From: Lumbricus rubellus
Taxonomy: Eukaryota; Annelida; Clitellata; Crassiclitellata; Lumbricidae
Length of the DNA stretch: 64,000 nucleotides
NCBI GenBank assembly: GCA_945859605.1
Contig: OX243815.1
Span: 46,872,576 to 46,936,575 of the forward strand
Direction: 5' to 3'
Below are positions 63,601-64,000 of this stretch, in pieces. The position numbers and the translations under genes are program-made. Every line of letters starts with the position of its first letter. Within the stretch, counting starts at the first letter, position 1. The notes below the pieces were generated by a model. That model did not search any database, was not told the DNA's origin, and worked only from the letters and a program-made list of their open reading frames with translations.

Positions 63601-64000
63601 TGCGCACCCGGACGCAGATCTCCAGAGTTTTTCTTCTCCCATTACCGTAACCGGTTCGGCTGTACATTGAACTCCTTTCTTTAGCCAGAGTTGTTGGTCA
63701 GTGGGATTGATCACCCGAAGCGGCAGATCAAAGGTCCGGTTAGGGAGCAATGTTCCGGCTAGAATGAGTCCGGAGTCTAACACTTTCGGATTTACGGCCC
63801 AGGAATCGGTCATTGCTTTCAAGTTCGGAAGGAGCGCATGACTTTCAACATCCATCTCACTTTTTGCCACGACGAGTGTGTCATGAGAAATCACTATCTT
63901 ACGACATAGCCCGGCACGAGGTTTGGAGTGCACTTCAAATCTGTAGCCTCCCACCAGGATCCAGTTGCGACCGATATGCCAGAGTACATTTTCGTGTTTC
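60613..64000 (-). CDS. Element B Pol polyprotein, canonical Ty3/gypsy (partial at window edge)
   Basis: Open on the minus strand from the right edge to the stop at 60613, over 1120 codons; the reading frame continues past the edge, so the true start is not here. Counting from 63954: a region following the protease; reverse transcriptase with FCVDYRAVN (about 245) and YLDDIIVF (about 343); RNase H LDTDASGEAIGAVLSQ (about 488) and CTDHSALQWL; integrase zinc site HEGITGGH...CVPC (718-757); DDE acids in GVDITGP (788), TDQGPCF (846) and VERFHRTL (883); then a GPY/F-like module (YTGPYKVL). The order RT-RNase H-INT is the standard gypsy one, unlike element A. There is no frameshift or stop in the visible part. 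Gag and protease are outside the window. Confidence 0.92.
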   Translation of the reverse strand, partial: KHENVLWHIGRNWILVGGYRFEVHSKPRAGLCRKIVISHDTLVVAKSEMDVESHALLPNLKAMTDSWAVNPKVLDSGLILAGTLLPNRTFDLPLRVINPTDQQLWLKKGVQCTAEPVTVMGEEKLWRSASGCAAVNETLPKSTDAEIAAILSPLWRDIAADVPEEVQERLRQIITVNQKAFSMNEWDLGFTDVIQHEIETGNESPVRQPLRRQPLTLLPVIDEQVNNMLQQKLIEPSASAWASNVVMVKKRDGTPRFCVDYRAVNTKTRKDAYPLPLISESLDTLAGAKWFSTFDLRAGYHQVAVHPKDRPKTAFITRRGSFQFRVLPFGLCNSPATFSRMMNLVMAGLNFEVCLIYLDDIIVFAEDLETHLERLTQVLERLATVGLKLKPSKCHLLQRRVLFLGHVVSEDGIMTDPEKTVAVKEWSTPRKLRDVRAFIGLCSYYRKFVPNFAKIARPLHALTKKGFRFQWSTECEAAFSHLKRLLTESPILALPNDDGLYILDTDASGEAIGAVLSQIQGGHERVVCYGSRLCSTAEQNYDVTKRELLAIVYFLKTYRQYLLGRRFLLCTDHSALQWLRRTPLPIGQQARWLAITEEFEFDIQHRAGTAHQNADALSRMPQQVQVIRETTGLRGGAVDLPTDWDRTTIRDEQRADRELGWVIQKKLSSDDPPSYDELRSQSGTVKNLVAQWPQLELHRELLTRNWLHADDGQVATRQLVPPRSRRSSLIRLAHEGITGGHMGIRRTLAQLQKRAYWPGWREDVRMALRRCVPCAQYHRGKTPRQGRLQPMSVGAPMECLGVDITGPHPTSSKGYRYILTAVDHFTRWAEAYPIRNQEATTVARVLVEEVFCRFGCPRQILTDQGPCFEANLFKEMCRHLQIDKMRTTPYKPSTNGAVERFHRTLNTLLGKVVAQNQRDWDVHLPYVLAAYRASESESTGFTPNRLFLSRELCMPIDLVLGDVQVANALSSTDDFVVNQIENVQNNFEIARRFMQRHVTNRNFRYDMRVKPARFPIWSWVWYFYPRRRPGIKDKWNKLYTGPYKVLEQLSPVLFKIQKSARSQAKLVYIDKLKLFVGDPPGEWNEIEDPDPVGLLDLETLNGLDNPEVEELMSDARPRRNIVRPVRYR

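Overview
This window is nuclear DNA from an animal, most likely an invertebrate deuterostome such as an echinoderm or hemichordate. The support is: genes split by GT-AG introns, very dense transposable elements and microsatellites, recurring TAGGCCTA octamers, a large Mab-21/cGAS-like receptor gene, and a Ty3/gypsy element with integrase upstream of reverse transcriptase (the Gmr1 type, described from deuterostomes). Nothing in it looks bacterial. The species cannot be fixed from sequence alone.

Layout. 0-17 kb is almost entirely repeats: a LINE ORF1 fragment, tRNA-derived SINEs, a hAT MITE with 8-bp target duplications, a LINE reverse-transcriptase tail, a mariner pseudogene inserted in a LINE fragment, and a 1.2-kb foldback element. 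17-24 kb holds two convergent paralogous GNAT acetyltransferase genes; three exons can be followed in each, and the last two are the same length in both. 24-27.8 kb is degenerate repeat with one more hAT MITE. 27.8-46.2 kb holds two tandem minus-strand genes (called Y and X here). Each has three inferred exons joined by phase-1 introns: first an RII-alpha (R2D2) dimerisation/docking-like exon, last a long acidic or proline-rich exon. A plus-strand Mab-21/cGAS-like gene (41.9-44.9 kb) sits inside the large second intron of X. It is open for 984 codons except for one in-frame TAA between the nucleotidyltransferase half and the TPR-like half.

46-50.8 kb is dispersed and inverted repeats. From 50.8 kb to the right edge lies a nested retrotransposon pair. 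A canonical Ty3/gypsy element (B, minus strand, 1453-bp LTR at 50807-52259, pol at 60613 to the edge) has been interrupted in its 3' region by a young, almost complete 7078-bp element (A, plus strand, 52980-60057). A's two 520-bp LTRs differ at the single site I noticed.

The host genes do not form a pathway. The GNAT pair is a local duplication with a sign of gene conversion in the middle exon. X and Y are a tandem duplication of a family whose R2D2 module is typical of AKAP-binding ciliary and sperm-flagellar proteins. The Mab-21 gene is a candidate innate-immune nucleotide-second-messenger sensor, or a broken copy of one. Exon boundaries come from splice signals, reading phase and comparison between paralogs within the window; no transcript evidence was available.
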